Assembly: GCA_021776925.1 (NCBI GenBank)
Contig: JAJFFB010000127.1
Span: forward strand, 48,681 to 112,680
Length of the DNA stretch: 64,000 bases
Source: Planctomycetota bacterium
GTDB taxonomy: Bacteria > Planctomycetota > UBA1135
Direction: 5' to 3'
The notes under the pieces are model-generated. The model was not told the DNA's origin. It worked only from the letters and a program-made list of their open reading frames with translations, and did not search any database. Positions 1 to 8,856 of the stretch are shown one piece after another. Each line of letters begins with the position of its first letter. The first letter of the stretch is position 1. The translations under genes were made by a program, and so were the position numbers.

Positions 1-500
1 ACGCCGCAGAACAGCGCCGTGGCGGTGCGCCGGCTGGGGATGACCGCGTACTCCTCGAGCAGATCGAAGACCATGGTCGAGGTCGCACCGTAGCGCGAAT
101 CCACCCATTGAAAAGGGGCCTCCAGGCGGTCATCCAGAGGCCCTTCGGCCCCGTCATGATGATCGAGCACCGCCAGCAAGGGCAGTCCGCCGGGCGGATG
201 GGTGTGACTGAATCCGGGTTGCGAATCGACCAGGATCAGCCCCCGGTAAAGCCCCGGGTCGACCCCCCCCTTGGGCAAGGACTGGATGTCGAGCAGGCGC
301 CGCATGGCGACGTTTTCGGCACGACGGATGCGCCCCTCGAGGACCAGGTCCGAGGCCAGACCGAAACGGTCGGCGAGGATCTGCTGCACGCCGACCAGAG
401 CGCCGAGGCCGTCCGGGTCAGGGTGGCGATGGGTGCACAGCAGGAGGCGGCCTTCGGCAGGAAGGACCTCGGCGAACTGTTTCAGATCCGGGGTGCTCAT
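1..500 (-). CDS. DHH-family phosphoesterase (nanoRNase/RecJ-like), C-terminus runs off the window edge
   Basis: Minus-strand translation from ATG at 500: MSTPDLKQFAEVLPAEGRLLLCTHRHPDPDGLGALVGVQQIL...LLAVLDHHDG...; has the HxDPD and DHH motifs. Missed by the ORF track because it is truncated by the window edge. Confidence 0.85.
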   Translation of the reverse strand, partial: MSTPDLKQFAEVLPAEGRLLLCTHRHPDPDGLGALVGVQQILADRFGLASDLVLEGRIRRAENVAMRRLLDIQSLPKGGVDPGLYRGLILVDSQPGFSHTHPPGGLPLLAVLDHHDGAEGPLDDRLEAPFQWVDSRYGATSTMVFDLLEEYAVIPSRRTATALFCG

Positions 501-1393
501 GAAATGCCTTGGGAAGCCAGCGCGAGGCCGGCTTCCCTCCAGGCCTCTCTAGGATAGAACGGCGCCACCGCAAGCACGCGCAGGGCACTGTGTGGCAGGT
601 ATTCGCCCACCAGGCGGAAATCGACCTGACCCTCGCCGGGGAGCAGCAGATCACGCCCTTCCGCCCAGTCTTGCAGGCTCGCGCCGCAGGTCACGGCGGC
701 GAAAGAATCGAGCCACACGCCGGCCTCTTCCAGGCCGAGGTGGGCGCGTGCTTCGGCGCGGCCGCAATCGTGCCAATAGCCCAGCCAGTCGAGGCCTGCT
801 TCGCCGCGCAACTGGCTCAGGCCCGCTGGATCGAGTACTGCGGCAGGGCCTTCCGGCGTGTACAACGCCAGGTTCAAACCCGGTGCCGCCTGGTGCAGGG
901 AATGCAGGAATCGGGCCAGGGATTCCCATTGGCGTTCACGTTCCTGGTGCGCGGTGGCCAGTGGTTCCATTGCTTCGGACGCCGCCTCGGCCGAGCCATC
1001 GCGCAGCCGACCGAGCACCCGCGCGCCGCGCCGCTCGGCGGCAGCTTCTTCCAGGGGTCCGGCGTCCAGCACCAGGGTGACGGTGGAACACGCCTGCAGA
1101 CGCTGCAAAACGGCCGGGATCTGGGCGCATCCCTGCCGCCACAATTCGGCCTTCAAGGAGGCCGGAGCCCGCGCCAAGGCGGGCGCATCCGCTGGCAGCA
1201 AAGTGTCCCAGGCGGCGGCAGGGACGCCCGCAGCGCCCGTGCGCCCCTCGCTGAGGCCTTTTTCGGACCACTCGATCTGATCACCCGGCAAGGGCACGAC
1301 ACCCTGGAAGCCGGCTTCGGCCGCCGCCTCCAACTGGCGCCGGCAGGACCGCTCCTGCGGCCCGAAACAGGTCGATGCGATTTGCAATTTCAT
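497..1393 (-). CDS. putative sugar-phosphate isomerase/epimerase-like (TIM-barrel) protein
   Basis: 298 aa; N-term MKLQIASTCFGPQERSCRRQLEAAAEAGFQGVVPLPG resembles xylose-isomerase-like TIM barrels; ATGA overlap with the DHH gene. Confidence 0.5.
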   Translation of the reverse strand: MKLQIASTCFGPQERSCRRQLEAAAEAGFQGVVPLPGDQIEWSEKGLSEGRTGAAGVPAAAWDTLLPADAPALARAPASLKAELWRQGCAQIPAVLQRLQACSTVTLVLDAGPLEEAAAERRGARVLGRLRDGSAEAASEAMEPLATAHQERERQWESLARFLHSLHQAAPGLNLALYTPEGPAAVLDPAGLSQLRGEAGLDWLGYWHDCGRAEARAHLGLEEAGVWLDSFAAVTCGASLQDWAEGRDLLLPGEGQVDFRLVGEYLPHSALRVLAVAPFYPREAWREAGLALASQGIS

Positions 1394-1488
1394 GTAGGAA
1401 TGGCGTGATTTTCCGTCAACTACCCGCGTCGTTCTCAGTATGCTGGGTTTGACACGGTGTGTCCCGTGTTTTGTCCCACTCGCATGAA

Positions 1489-2934
1489 ATGCTCAGCCTT
1501 CTGACCACTGCTTTCCTCATGGCCCCTCTGGCATCCTTGCCGCAGGAGCCCGTCACAGTCCAATCCGACCAATGCGTCCAGGTCCGCGCGCAAATCGCCC
1601 AAGACAGCGATTGCGGCCAGGGCGTATGCCCGCACCCGTTGCCGGCCCAGGTTGTCTCCGTTCAACAAGCCGCGCCCTTCCGGGTTTTTGTGGTCAAGAA
1701 CGGCCGCGCCACCGACGTCTGCGCGGGCAAGTCCGGTTGCTCCGACCTGGTCTCCAAGCAGCAGGAGAGCAGCTGCGACGCCCTGGTCACCGCGGTGGCC
1801 AAAAAGGAGTCGTGCAGCAACACCGCCTTAACCACCGTCTCCAAGCAGGAGCCGGGTTGCTGCGATGAAGTTGCCAACGCCGTCTCCAAGCAGAAGGCCA
1901 GCTGCGACGCTTCCGTTCTCGTGGTCTCCAAGCAGGAGCCGGGTTGCTGCGACGAAGTGGCCAACACCGTCTCCAAGCAAAAGGCCAGTTGCGACGCCGC
2001 GGCCAGAACCGTTTCCAAGCAAGAGCCGGGTTGTGACAAGGAAGCCTCGTGTGACGCGGTCGCCACCCTCGTTCAGGTGACCAAGGACCAGGAGACCTGC
2101 TCCGCCAGCAAGACCAGCGCCCTCGCCAAAGCCGGTTGCATCGATTCCGCCCTCGCCGGCATCAGCGCCCAAATGGTCTCGGTTTCCAAGCCGAAGTCAG
2201 AATGCTGCGACGAAGCGATCACCATCGTCTCCAAGCAGAAGCCGGGCTGCGACCAGGATGCCTCCTGTGATGCGGGCATCCTTGCCGTGCAGGTGACCCT
2301 GGATGGAGCCGAGTGCTCCTCTACCGAGTCCTGTGCCTTTGCCGAAGCCGGTTGCATCGATTCCGCCCTGGCCGGCATCAGCGCCCGTATGGTTGGTCCG
2401 TCCGTGGTCCGCCTGGTCGACGTCACCGCAGGCCTCGAGTGCACCGACCAAGAGCCGGCTGGCTGCGAGGAAGCGGTCAACATCGTCTCCAAGCAGGAGC
2501 CGGGTTGCTGCGACGGCGAGCCCTGCGTCGATTGTGCTGCCCACGAGGTCGCCTATCAGGTCGCAACCTTCGGCACCGACCTAGCGGCCGAGGAGTGCTG
2601 CGAGGCCCTCAAATTGGTAGATGTCGCGGTAGATCTGGTGCCGGGCGAAGTCACCCTGATCACCGACGTCGCCATCGAGTGCGAGGGAATCGTTGAGGAG
2701 GCAATCCTGCCCTCGGCTGAATACGTGATCCTGAGTGACGTCGGAGGCGAGATCGTTGAAATCTCAGACCTGGTTGGTTCGGTGACGACCACCTCCGGAG
2801 GCCATTTTTACTCCGGCCTGGTTCAAGCCGGTGACGCCCACAACCTCAGCGCAACCCAGGAACGACTCGACGAAATCGAGCAGCGCCTGGATCGCATCGA
2901 GCAGCTTCTGATCGCGCTGTCGGCGAAGCTCTGA
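1489..2934 (+). CDS. secreted cysteine-rich repeat protein (VSKQ repeats) with C-terminal coiled coil
   Basis: Likely start ATG 1489 (MLSLLTTAFLMAPLASLPQ signal-like); repeats VSKQEPGCCDEVAN / VSKQKASCDA; C-term ATQERLDEIEQRLDRIEQLL coiled coil. Confidence 0.75.
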   Translation: MLSLLTTAFLMAPLASLPQEPVTVQSDQCVQVRAQIAQDSDCGQGVCPHPLPAQVVSVQQAAPFRVFVVKNGRATDVCAGKSGCSDLVSKQQESSCDALVTAVAKKESCSNTALTTVSKQEPGCCDEVANAVSKQKASCDASVLVVSKQEPGCCDEVANTVSKQKASCDAAARTVSKQEPGCDKEASCDAVATLVQVTKDQETCSASKTSALAKAGCIDSALAGISAQMVSVSKPKSECCDEAITIVSKQKPGCDQDASCDAGILAVQVTLDGAECSSTESCAFAEAGCIDSALAGISARMVGPSVVRLVDVTAGLECTDQEPAGCEEAVNIVSKQEPGCCDGEPCVDCAAHEVAYQVATFGTDLAAEECCEALKLVDVAVDLVPGEVTLITDVAIECEGIVEEAILPSAEYVILSDVGGEIVEISDLVGSVTTTSGGHFYSGLVQAGDAHNLSATQERLDEIEQRLDRIEQLLIALSAKL

Positions 2935-2973
2935 TCTGGCTGAGCGCGCTGGGCATTCCCAGCCGCTGAAAGG

Positions 2974-3008
2974 GGGCCGGCTCCGCAAGGAGCCGGCCCT
3001 TCCCTTTT
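2974..3008. terminator. putative (bidirectional) intrinsic terminator
   Basis: Perfect 11-bp stem GGGCCGGCTCC-GCAA-GGAGCCGGCCC followed by TTCCCTTTT, between convergent genes. Confidence 0.8.
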
Positions 3009-3026
3009 GACCCCAGCTCCGGGCGG

Positions 3027-4466
3027 TCAGACCTTGACTTCGCCGACGGCGGCTTCGACCTGGTCGCGCTCCTGAAGGATCGGAGCGACCACCGAATCCA
3101 GGAATTCATCGACCTGCTCCGGTGCCCGGCCGACGAAGGCACTGGGCTCGAGCAGATCGTGCAGGCGGTCACGAATGGCGGCAAAGGCCGGATCCTGGCC
3201 GATCCTCTCCAGGAGGTCGTTGTGCCCGTCTTCGCACTTCATTCGGGCGGCCGCGGCATGGCTGTGCTGGCGGATCTGCTCGTGCAGATCCTGGCGGTCG
3301 CCGCCGGCTTGCACCGCCGCCATAAGAATGGTCTCGGTCGCCATAAAGGGAAGTTCGCGCTCCAGATTGGCTTCGATCACCTGTGGATAGGGCACCAGAC
3401 CAGAGGCTACGTCCTGGATCAGCAACAGGATCGCGTCGGCGGCCAGAAAGGACTCTGGGATGGTCAGACGCCGGTTGGCTGAGTCGTCGAGGGTGCGCTC
3501 CAGCCACTGCGCGGCGGCGGTCTGGCCGGCGTTGGGGAGCAGGTTCATCAGATAGCGCGCCAGGGAACTCACTCGCTCAGAACGCATCGGATTGCGTTTG
3601 TAGGGCATCGCCGAGGAGCCGATCTGACGCTGGCCGAAGGGCTCCTCCAGCTCACGGCGATGCGCCAGCAGGCGGATGTCGCCGGCGAATTTGGCCGCGG
3701 AGACGCCGATACCAGCGACCGCCTGGAGGACCAGGACGTCCCATTTGCGCGAGTAGGTCTGTCCGCAGACGGCGACGCTGCGCTCGAAACCCATGCGCTC
3801 GGTCACGCGGCGGTCCAGTTCGCGGACCTTGGCATGATCACCGTCGAAGAGTTGCAAAAAGCTCGCCTGGGTCCCGGTGGTGCCCTTGGCCCCGCGGAAG
3901 GGCAGCCGCTTCAGTACCTGCTCGATCTCTTCAAGGTCGAGGAGGAAATCCTGTAGCCACAAGGTGGCGCGCTTGCCCAGGGTGGTGGGCTGGGCCGGCT
4001 GGAAATGGGTGAAGGCGAGGACCGGCAGCGCCCTTTGCTCGCGGCAGAATGCGCTCAGAGCGCGGGCCACCTGGACCAGCCGGGCGCGCAGGAGGCGCAG
4101 GCCCTCTTGCATCAGGACCAGGTCGGCGCCATCGGCGACGAAGCAGGAAGTTGCACCGAGGTGGAGGATTCCGCGTGCGGCAGGAGCCACCTCGCCGAAG
4201 GCGTGGACGTGGGCCATGACGTCGTGGCGCAATTCCCGTTCCAATTCGGCGATGCGGTCGAAATCGATCTGTTCGCGGGCCGCACGCAGCTGCGCGATCT
4301 GCTCCTCGCCGATGTCCAGGCCGAGTTCGCGCTGGCAGTCGGCCAGGGCGATCCACATGTCCCGCCACACCAGACTGCGTCGGCGGTAGGAGAAGTTGTG
4401 CTGCATCGCAGCGCTGGCGTAGCGGGCGGCCAGCGGCGAGGAGTAGCTTTGGTGCGGATCGGTCAC
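3027..4466 (-). CDS. purB: adenylosuccinate lyase
   Basis: 479 aa; fumarase/aspartase-superfamily signature GSSAMPYKRNPMRSE. Confidence 0.95.
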   Translation of the reverse strand: MTDPHQSYSSPLAARYASAAMQHNFSYRRRSLVWRDMWIALADCQRELGLDIGEEQIAQLRAAREQIDFDRIAELERELRHDVMAHVHAFGEVAPAARGILHLGATSCFVADGADLVLMQEGLRLLRARLVQVARALSAFCREQRALPVLAFTHFQPAQPTTLGKRATLWLQDFLLDLEEIEQVLKRLPFRGAKGTTGTQASFLQLFDGDHAKVRELDRRVTERMGFERSVAVCGQTYSRKWDVLVLQAVAGIGVSAAKFAGDIRLLAHRRELEEPFGQRQIGSSAMPYKRNPMRSERVSSLARYLMNLLPNAGQTAAAQWLERTLDDSANRRLTIPESFLAADAILLLIQDVASGLVPYPQVIEANLERELPFMATETILMAAVQAGGDRQDLHEQIRQHSHAAAARMKCEDGHNDLLERIGQDPAFAAIRDRLHDLLEPSAFVGRAPEQVDEFLDSVVAPILQERDQVEAAVGEVKV

Positions 4467-4966
4467 TAGGAAACGAAGGGTAGAGGTGGATCAGGCGCGA
4501 ACACGACAACCAGGTTCCAGGCCAGGCCCAGAACGATGAGCAGGAGGATCAGACGCAGGCTCGCCCCCTTCGCTCGGGGCAGGGAGAACCAGCGCGTCAG
4601 GATCAGGATGTGCAGGCAGCCGAGCAGATCGGAACCGATGTCGAGCATGCCGGAGCCGCGGTTGCGGGTGCTTTGATTCCATTCATCGAAGAACCCCATC
4701 ACCAGAACCACGGCGAGCAGTCCCAGCCAGGTCTGCCGCAGCTGGGGGGCCCGCGGCGGCAAGCGCAGAAGCGCGGTCAGGCTGAAAAAGCCATAGAGGA
4801 TCTGGTGGCCGAAATTGAGGCTGTATTCCTTATGGAAGGGGACCTCGCCACTCTCGGGGGGATGGCCGTGCTTCATCGAAACGGCCACGATCACGCCGAT
4901 CGACAGGGCCAGCAGCACTTGCCGCAATCGATTGGGCAGGCGAAAGAGTTCAGGATAGAGCGCCAT
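4466..4966 (-). CDS. VanZ-like family membrane protein
   Basis: 166 aa, hydrophobic; FFDEWNQSTRNRGSGMLDIGSDLLG motif typical of VanZ-like proteins. Confidence 0.75.
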   Translation of the reverse strand: MALYPELFRLPNRLRQVLLALSIGVIVAVSMKHGHPPESGEVPFHKEYSLNFGHQILYGFFSLTALLRLPPRAPQLRQTWLGLLAVVLVMGFFDEWNQSTRNRGSGMLDIGSDLLGCLHILILTRWFSLPRAKGASLRLILLLIVLGLAWNLVVVFAPDPPLPFVS

Positions 4967-5822
4967 CGCCCACCTCCAGCAGGAAAGAAAAATCGAGAGC
5001 CGACGCGGAATGGGTCAGCGCGCCCAGGGACACCCGGCTCACTCCAGTGTCGCCGAGGCGGGCAACGGTTTCAGGGGTGAAACCGCCGCTGGCTTCGAGG
5101 ATCGCATCGGGGAAGGCGCTGCGCAATTCCTCGACCGCACGAGGCAGGACCGAAGCCTCGAAGTTGTCCAGCAGGACGTAGTCCGCGCCATTCTCCAGCG
5201 CCGTGACCGCCTGCGGAAAATCCTGGGCCTCGGCGCCGACCAAGCGCCCGCCGGCGGCCGCCACAGCTGCCGCCACGGTGGCGGCGTAGTCCATGCCAGA
5301 GAGTGCGAAGTGATTCTCCTTCAGCAGCAGCTGGTCCGAGAGGTCGCGGCGGTGGTTGACCCCGCCGCCAGCGAGCACCGCCTGCTTCTGTGCATGGCGC
5401 AGGCCGGGCACGGTTTTGCGCGTATCCAGAACCTGCACCTCTCCGGCTGCGGCGACTGCAATCGCGGTTGCCGTTGCCACTCCGCTCAATTGCTGCAAGA
5501 AATTGAGCGCAGTTCGTTCGGCGGCCAGCAAGGCGGCGGCGGCACCTTGAACCTCAAGCACCGTGTTGCCGGACCTGACCCGGCTGCCGTCCTCGACCGC
5601 CCAGCGGCGTTGCAGCCCTGGGTCGCACAGGGCGAAGGCGGCATCGGCGTAGGCGCGACCGGCCACCACGCCGCTGGCCTTGGCCACGATGCGTCCGCAC
5701 GCCTGGCGCTGCGCTGGAACAACCGCCTGGGTGGTGGCGTCGGCTGCTGCTGCGTCCTCCTCAAGCGCCCTTCGCACCAGGTCCAGGATGGCCTGGTCAG
5801 GGGACGGCTTGGTCAGCGGCAT
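4950..5822 (-). CDS. nadC: nicotinate-nucleotide diphosphorylase (carboxylating)
   Basis: LDTRKTVPGLRHAQKQAVLAGGGVNHRRDLSDQLLLKENH is characteristic of NadC. Confidence 0.95.
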   Translation of the reverse strand: MPLTKPSPDQAILDLVRRALEEDAAAADATTQAVVPAQRQACGRIVAKASGVVAGRAYADAAFALCDPGLQRRWAVEDGSRVRSGNTVLEVQGAAAALLAAERTALNFLQQLSGVATATAIAVAAAGEVQVLDTRKTVPGLRHAQKQAVLAGGGVNHRRDLSDQLLLKENHFALSGMDYAATVAAAVAAAGGRLVGAEAQDFPQAVTALENGADYVLLDNFEASVLPRAVEELRSAFPDAILEASGGFTPETVARLGDTGVSRVSLGALTHSASALDFSFLLEVGDGALS

Positions 5823-5842
5823 CTGCGGGATTCTACCCGCCC

Positions 5843-6265
5843 CTAAGGTGGGGCTTCCATTTGGGCGTACCAGTCACTCAGGTCGCTCGCCGTTTGCTGC
5901 CCGATGCCGGCTACGAGGTGAACCGCCGCTGGCCGCAACACCGGGCCCATCCGGCTGCGCTGCTCTGCCAGGAGCTGAGCTCGGCCAGCCCCCAGACCAG
6001 GGAGCAAAGCCAATTCAGGCCATGGCGCAGTTGCCAGATCTGGGTGGTGGGTTTCCACTGCGGCCAACGGCGCCTGCCTCGCGGCCGCACCGGGCTGGGA
6101 CCAGATAGCGGTGCGCACCGCCGCGATCAACAGCACTGCGCTCGCCACTTGCATCCTGCGTCCCATACCAGTTAGACGCGTCGCTGCGCACCAGGTGACG
6201 GCAAACCAAAACAAGTGCGCCAGGACCACCCTGGGAGGTTCAATCAACACCTGCTCAGGGCCCAC
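5843..6265 (-). CDS. helix-hairpin-helix (ComEA-like) membrane-anchored protein
   Basis: N-terminal TM segments; LALLPGLGAGRAQLLAEQR and LVAGIGQQTASDL HhH-type motifs. Confidence 0.6.
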   Translation of the reverse strand: MGPEQVLIEPPRVVLAHLFWFAVTWCAATRLTGMGRRMQVASAVLLIAAVRTAIWSQPGAAARQAPLAAVETHHPDLATAPWPELALLPGLGAGRAQLLAEQRSRMGPVLRPAAVHLVAGIGQQTASDLSDWYAQMEAPP

Positions 6266-6279
6266 CCTAGAAGGAGGAA

Positions 6280-7011
6280 TCAGAGGCCTTGAGCCAAACG
6301 CATCAGGTGGTCCAAAGCCACATCCTGCTGCTCGTCATTTATTGGCCGCACCACGCTACTCGCACCTTCCTTGGTCGCCACGACCAGGCACAGTCTCCCC
6401 TCTTCCAGGTGTAGCGCCGCACGGGGGCGGCCCGCTGGACCCAGCAACAGCGGCCAATCCTCGCCCTGCGCCGACCAACCAAGGCCTTGCCGGACCAGGT
6501 GCAGAAGTCTGCGCACAAAGGCGGCGTCGGTCTCCCCCAGGCCGCTGAGGCTCTGCTCAGGAAATCCATGGTGGGGCGCGGGAACCACCATTTCCAAGGC
6601 GAAGAGATCGGGGGCACCTTCGCTGCCGACCGACCACTGGTAGCCTCGGATCGCCACCGAACCATGCAATAGGCTGACTCGCGCCCGGTCGCCCGCAGCC
6701 CACTCACGCGCCACCAGGAGAACGCGCGGTTCGCGTCCGCGCAGGAAGGCAGAATCCGCTCCCAGAGCGCCGAAGCGGAATTCGCCAGCCGCATCCAGCA
6801 GATGATCCCATGCCAGCGCGGTCGGCCGGTCGACCAGACTCACCAAGCACGGCCTTCCGCACGCATCGCTGCCGCACACGGGAACCACGCCACCGCCCTC
6901 TAGACGCAGTTCTCCGGGAATGATGCACAGCCCGGGCTCCAGCCGCTCGGGGTGCTGTTCAAGCCAGTCCTGCAGACGGGTGGAGTCCGGGGCGGTGAGC
7001 AAGGGATTCAT
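6280..7011 (-). CDS. hypothetical protein, translationally coupled to ruvC
   Basis: ATG at 7011 overlaps the ruvC stop (ATGA); MNPLLTAPDSTRLQDWLEQHPERLEPGLCIIPGELRL... Confidence 0.65.
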   Translation of the reverse strand: MNPLLTAPDSTRLQDWLEQHPERLEPGLCIIPGELRLEGGGVVPVCGSDACGRPCLVSLVDRPTALAWDHLLDAAGEFRFGALGADSAFLRGREPRVLLVAREWAAGDRARVSLLHGSVAIRGYQWSVGSEGAPDLFALEMVVPAPHHGFPEQSLSGLGETDAAFVRRLLHLVRQGLGWSAQGEDWPLLLGPAGRPRAALHLEEGRLCLVVATKEGASSVVRPINDEQQDVALDHLMRLAQGL

Positions 7012-7550
7012 GACTGCAGGGATGCGCCCGGAGGAAGGGCCGGCCCGCGCCCACGTGTGGGCGGATGCGCATGAGCCGGGGCCAACAGACCGCACAAAGC
7101 AATCGCCAGGGCGTCACTCTCGTCCTCGGCCTCGAATTCGAGGCCGCCGAACTGGGCAGAAACCAGACGCGCGACCTGCTCTTTGGTTGCAGCACCGGAA
7201 CCCGCCACCCGGCGCTTCACCAGCGCAGGTGGCAGTTCCAGAACGCCCACCTGGTATTCCTCGGCGGTGACCATGATCACCCCGCGCGACTCACCCAGTC
7301 GCAACGCGCTGCGTGCGTTCTTGCCGAAATAGGCAGATTCGAGGACCAGTTGTCGCGGCCGGTGCTGCTTGAGCAAGGCACTGATCTCGATCCGCAGGCG
7401 CTGCAAACGCGCACCCAGGCTGTGGCTTGATTCGCCCAGACGCAGCACCCCTGAGCCCAGTCGGCGCGCTTCACTGGCGGTGCCGGAGACCACCGCCCAG
7501 CCCACCTGGCGGGTTCCTGGATCGACGCCGAGCACGCAGCTTTGGCCCAT
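7008..7550 (-). CDS. ruvC: crossover junction endodeoxyribonuclease RuvC
   Basis: VLGVDPGTRQVGWAVV...LVLESAYFGKNARSALRLGESRGVIM...GSGAATKEQV. Confidence 0.95.
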   Translation of the reverse strand: MGQSCVLGVDPGTRQVGWAVVSGTASEARRLGSGVLRLGESSHSLGARLQRLRIEISALLKQHRPRQLVLESAYFGKNARSALRLGESRGVIMVTAEEYQVGVLELPPALVKRRVAGSGAATKEQVARLVSAQFGGLEFEAEDESDALAIALCGLLAPAHAHPPTRGRGPALPPGASLQS

Positions 7551-7662
7551 GCGTGCATGCTAGCGCGCAAGACCCCGCTGTTGCCACCTGCCGCACACCA
7601 TTGAGGCCTGAACGGTGCTCGCCGCGGCCACTCAAAGGGGCCAGTCGGGTAGACTCCCGCCC

Positions 7663-8361
7663 ATGTCCGCCGATGTTGCTGCCGTCGTCCTCGCCGCGGG
7701 CAATGGGCGGCGTATGGGCGGCACCAACAAGGCGCTGCTCGACCTCGCTGGGGAAGCGGTCCTCGCCCACAGCCTGCGCAGTCTGCGCGCTTGTCCCTCG
7801 GTCGCCGATCTCACCGTGGTGATGAATCCAGTCGACTGCGAGGAACTGCAGCGCCGCTGGCGGACCACGCCGGCCGCGCTCGGCGCCGATCGCGTGGTCG
7901 AAGGCGGGGACCAGCGATGGCTGTCGAGCCGCAACGGCTGCACCGCCGCCGACGCCGGCTGCGCTCTGCTGCTGGTGCATGACGGCGCCCGGCCCCTGGT
8001 GCAGCAGGCCACCATTGAAGCCGTCGCCGCGGCCGCCCGCGAGCACGGCGCCGCGCTCGCCGCCGAGCCGCTGGCCGACACCCTGAAACGCGAGGACCGC
8101 GGCGGACGCATCGCCGCAACGCTGCCGCGCGACGGTTTGTGGCGTGCCCAGACGCCCCAGGTCTTCCGCCGCGAACTGCTGCTCGCCGCCTTCGCCGCCT
8201 GGCCGCCGCACCGCGGACTGCCCACCGACGAGGCCATGCTGCTCGAGGACAGCGCCGAGGGCGTCATGCTGGTCCCGGCGCCCTCCTCCAATCTGAAGCT
8301 GACAACGCCGCAGGATCTGCTGCTGGCCGAAGCCCTGCTCGCCCAGGACGCCTTGTCATGA
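7663..8361 (+). CDS. ispD: 2-C-methyl-D-erythritol 4-phosphate cytidylyltransferase
   Basis: VAAVVLAAGNGRRMGGTNKALLDLAGEAVLAHSL; LLVHDGARPLV; start ATG 7663. Confidence 0.93.
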   Translation: MSADVAAVVLAAGNGRRMGGTNKALLDLAGEAVLAHSLRSLRACPSVADLTVVMNPVDCEELQRRWRTTPAALGADRVVEGGDQRWLSSRNGCTAADAGCALLLVHDGARPLVQQATIEAVAAAAREHGAALAAEPLADTLKREDRGGRIAATLPRDGLWRAQTPQVFRRELLLAAFAAWPPHRGLPTDEAMLLEDSAEGVMLVPAPSSNLKLTTPQDLLLAEALLAQDALS

Positions 8362-8855
8362 CCGCCGCACCCGCCCCTCCGGTTCTCGACTCTGGCGTGC
8401 CACGCATCGGCCTGGGATTCGACAGTCATCGACTCGAGGCCGGCAGGCCGTGCCGCCTCGGTGGCGTCGAACTGGAATGTGAGGTCGGCCCGGTGGGTCA
8501 TTCGGACGCCGATGCGTTGTTGCACGCACTGGCCGACGCGGTGCTCGGTGGCGCCGGCCTCGACGACCTCGGCAGCCGCTATCCCGACACCGACCCGCGC
8601 TGGCAGGGCGCGGATTCCACCGCCTTCGTGCGTGCCGCAGTGGCCGACGCAGCGGCGCAAGGCCTGCGCGTGGTCTCTGCCGACCTGGTGGTGGTGTGCG
8701 ACCGCCCGCGCCTGGCCCCCCACCGCGCGCGGATCCGTGCCGTTCTGGCCGAACTTCTGCAACTGCCGCTGGATCGCGTCAACCTGAAGGGCAAGACCAC
8801 CGAAGGCGCCGACGCGCAGCGCGTCGAGGTCACCGCGGTGGTGTTGCTGATGTGA
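8358..8855 (+). CDS. ispF: 2-C-methyl-D-erythritol 2,4-cyclodiphosphate synthase
   Basis: RIGLGFDSHRLEAG...GHSDADALLHALADAVLGGAGLDDLGSRYPDTDPRWQGADS; ATGA overlap with ispD. Confidence 0.95.
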   Translation: MTAAPAPPVLDSGVPRIGLGFDSHRLEAGRPCRLGGVELECEVGPVGHSDADALLHALADAVLGGAGLDDLGSRYPDTDPRWQGADSTAFVRAAVADAAAQGLRVVSADLVVVCDRPRLAPHRARIRAVLAELLQLPLDRVNLKGKTTEGADAQRVEVTAVVLLM

Positions 8856-8856
8856 T

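Noticed and set aside
1837-2518. Possible CRISPR-like or tandem-repeat array
   Set aside because: Repeats are in-frame protein repeats without uniform spacers; no cas genes nearby.
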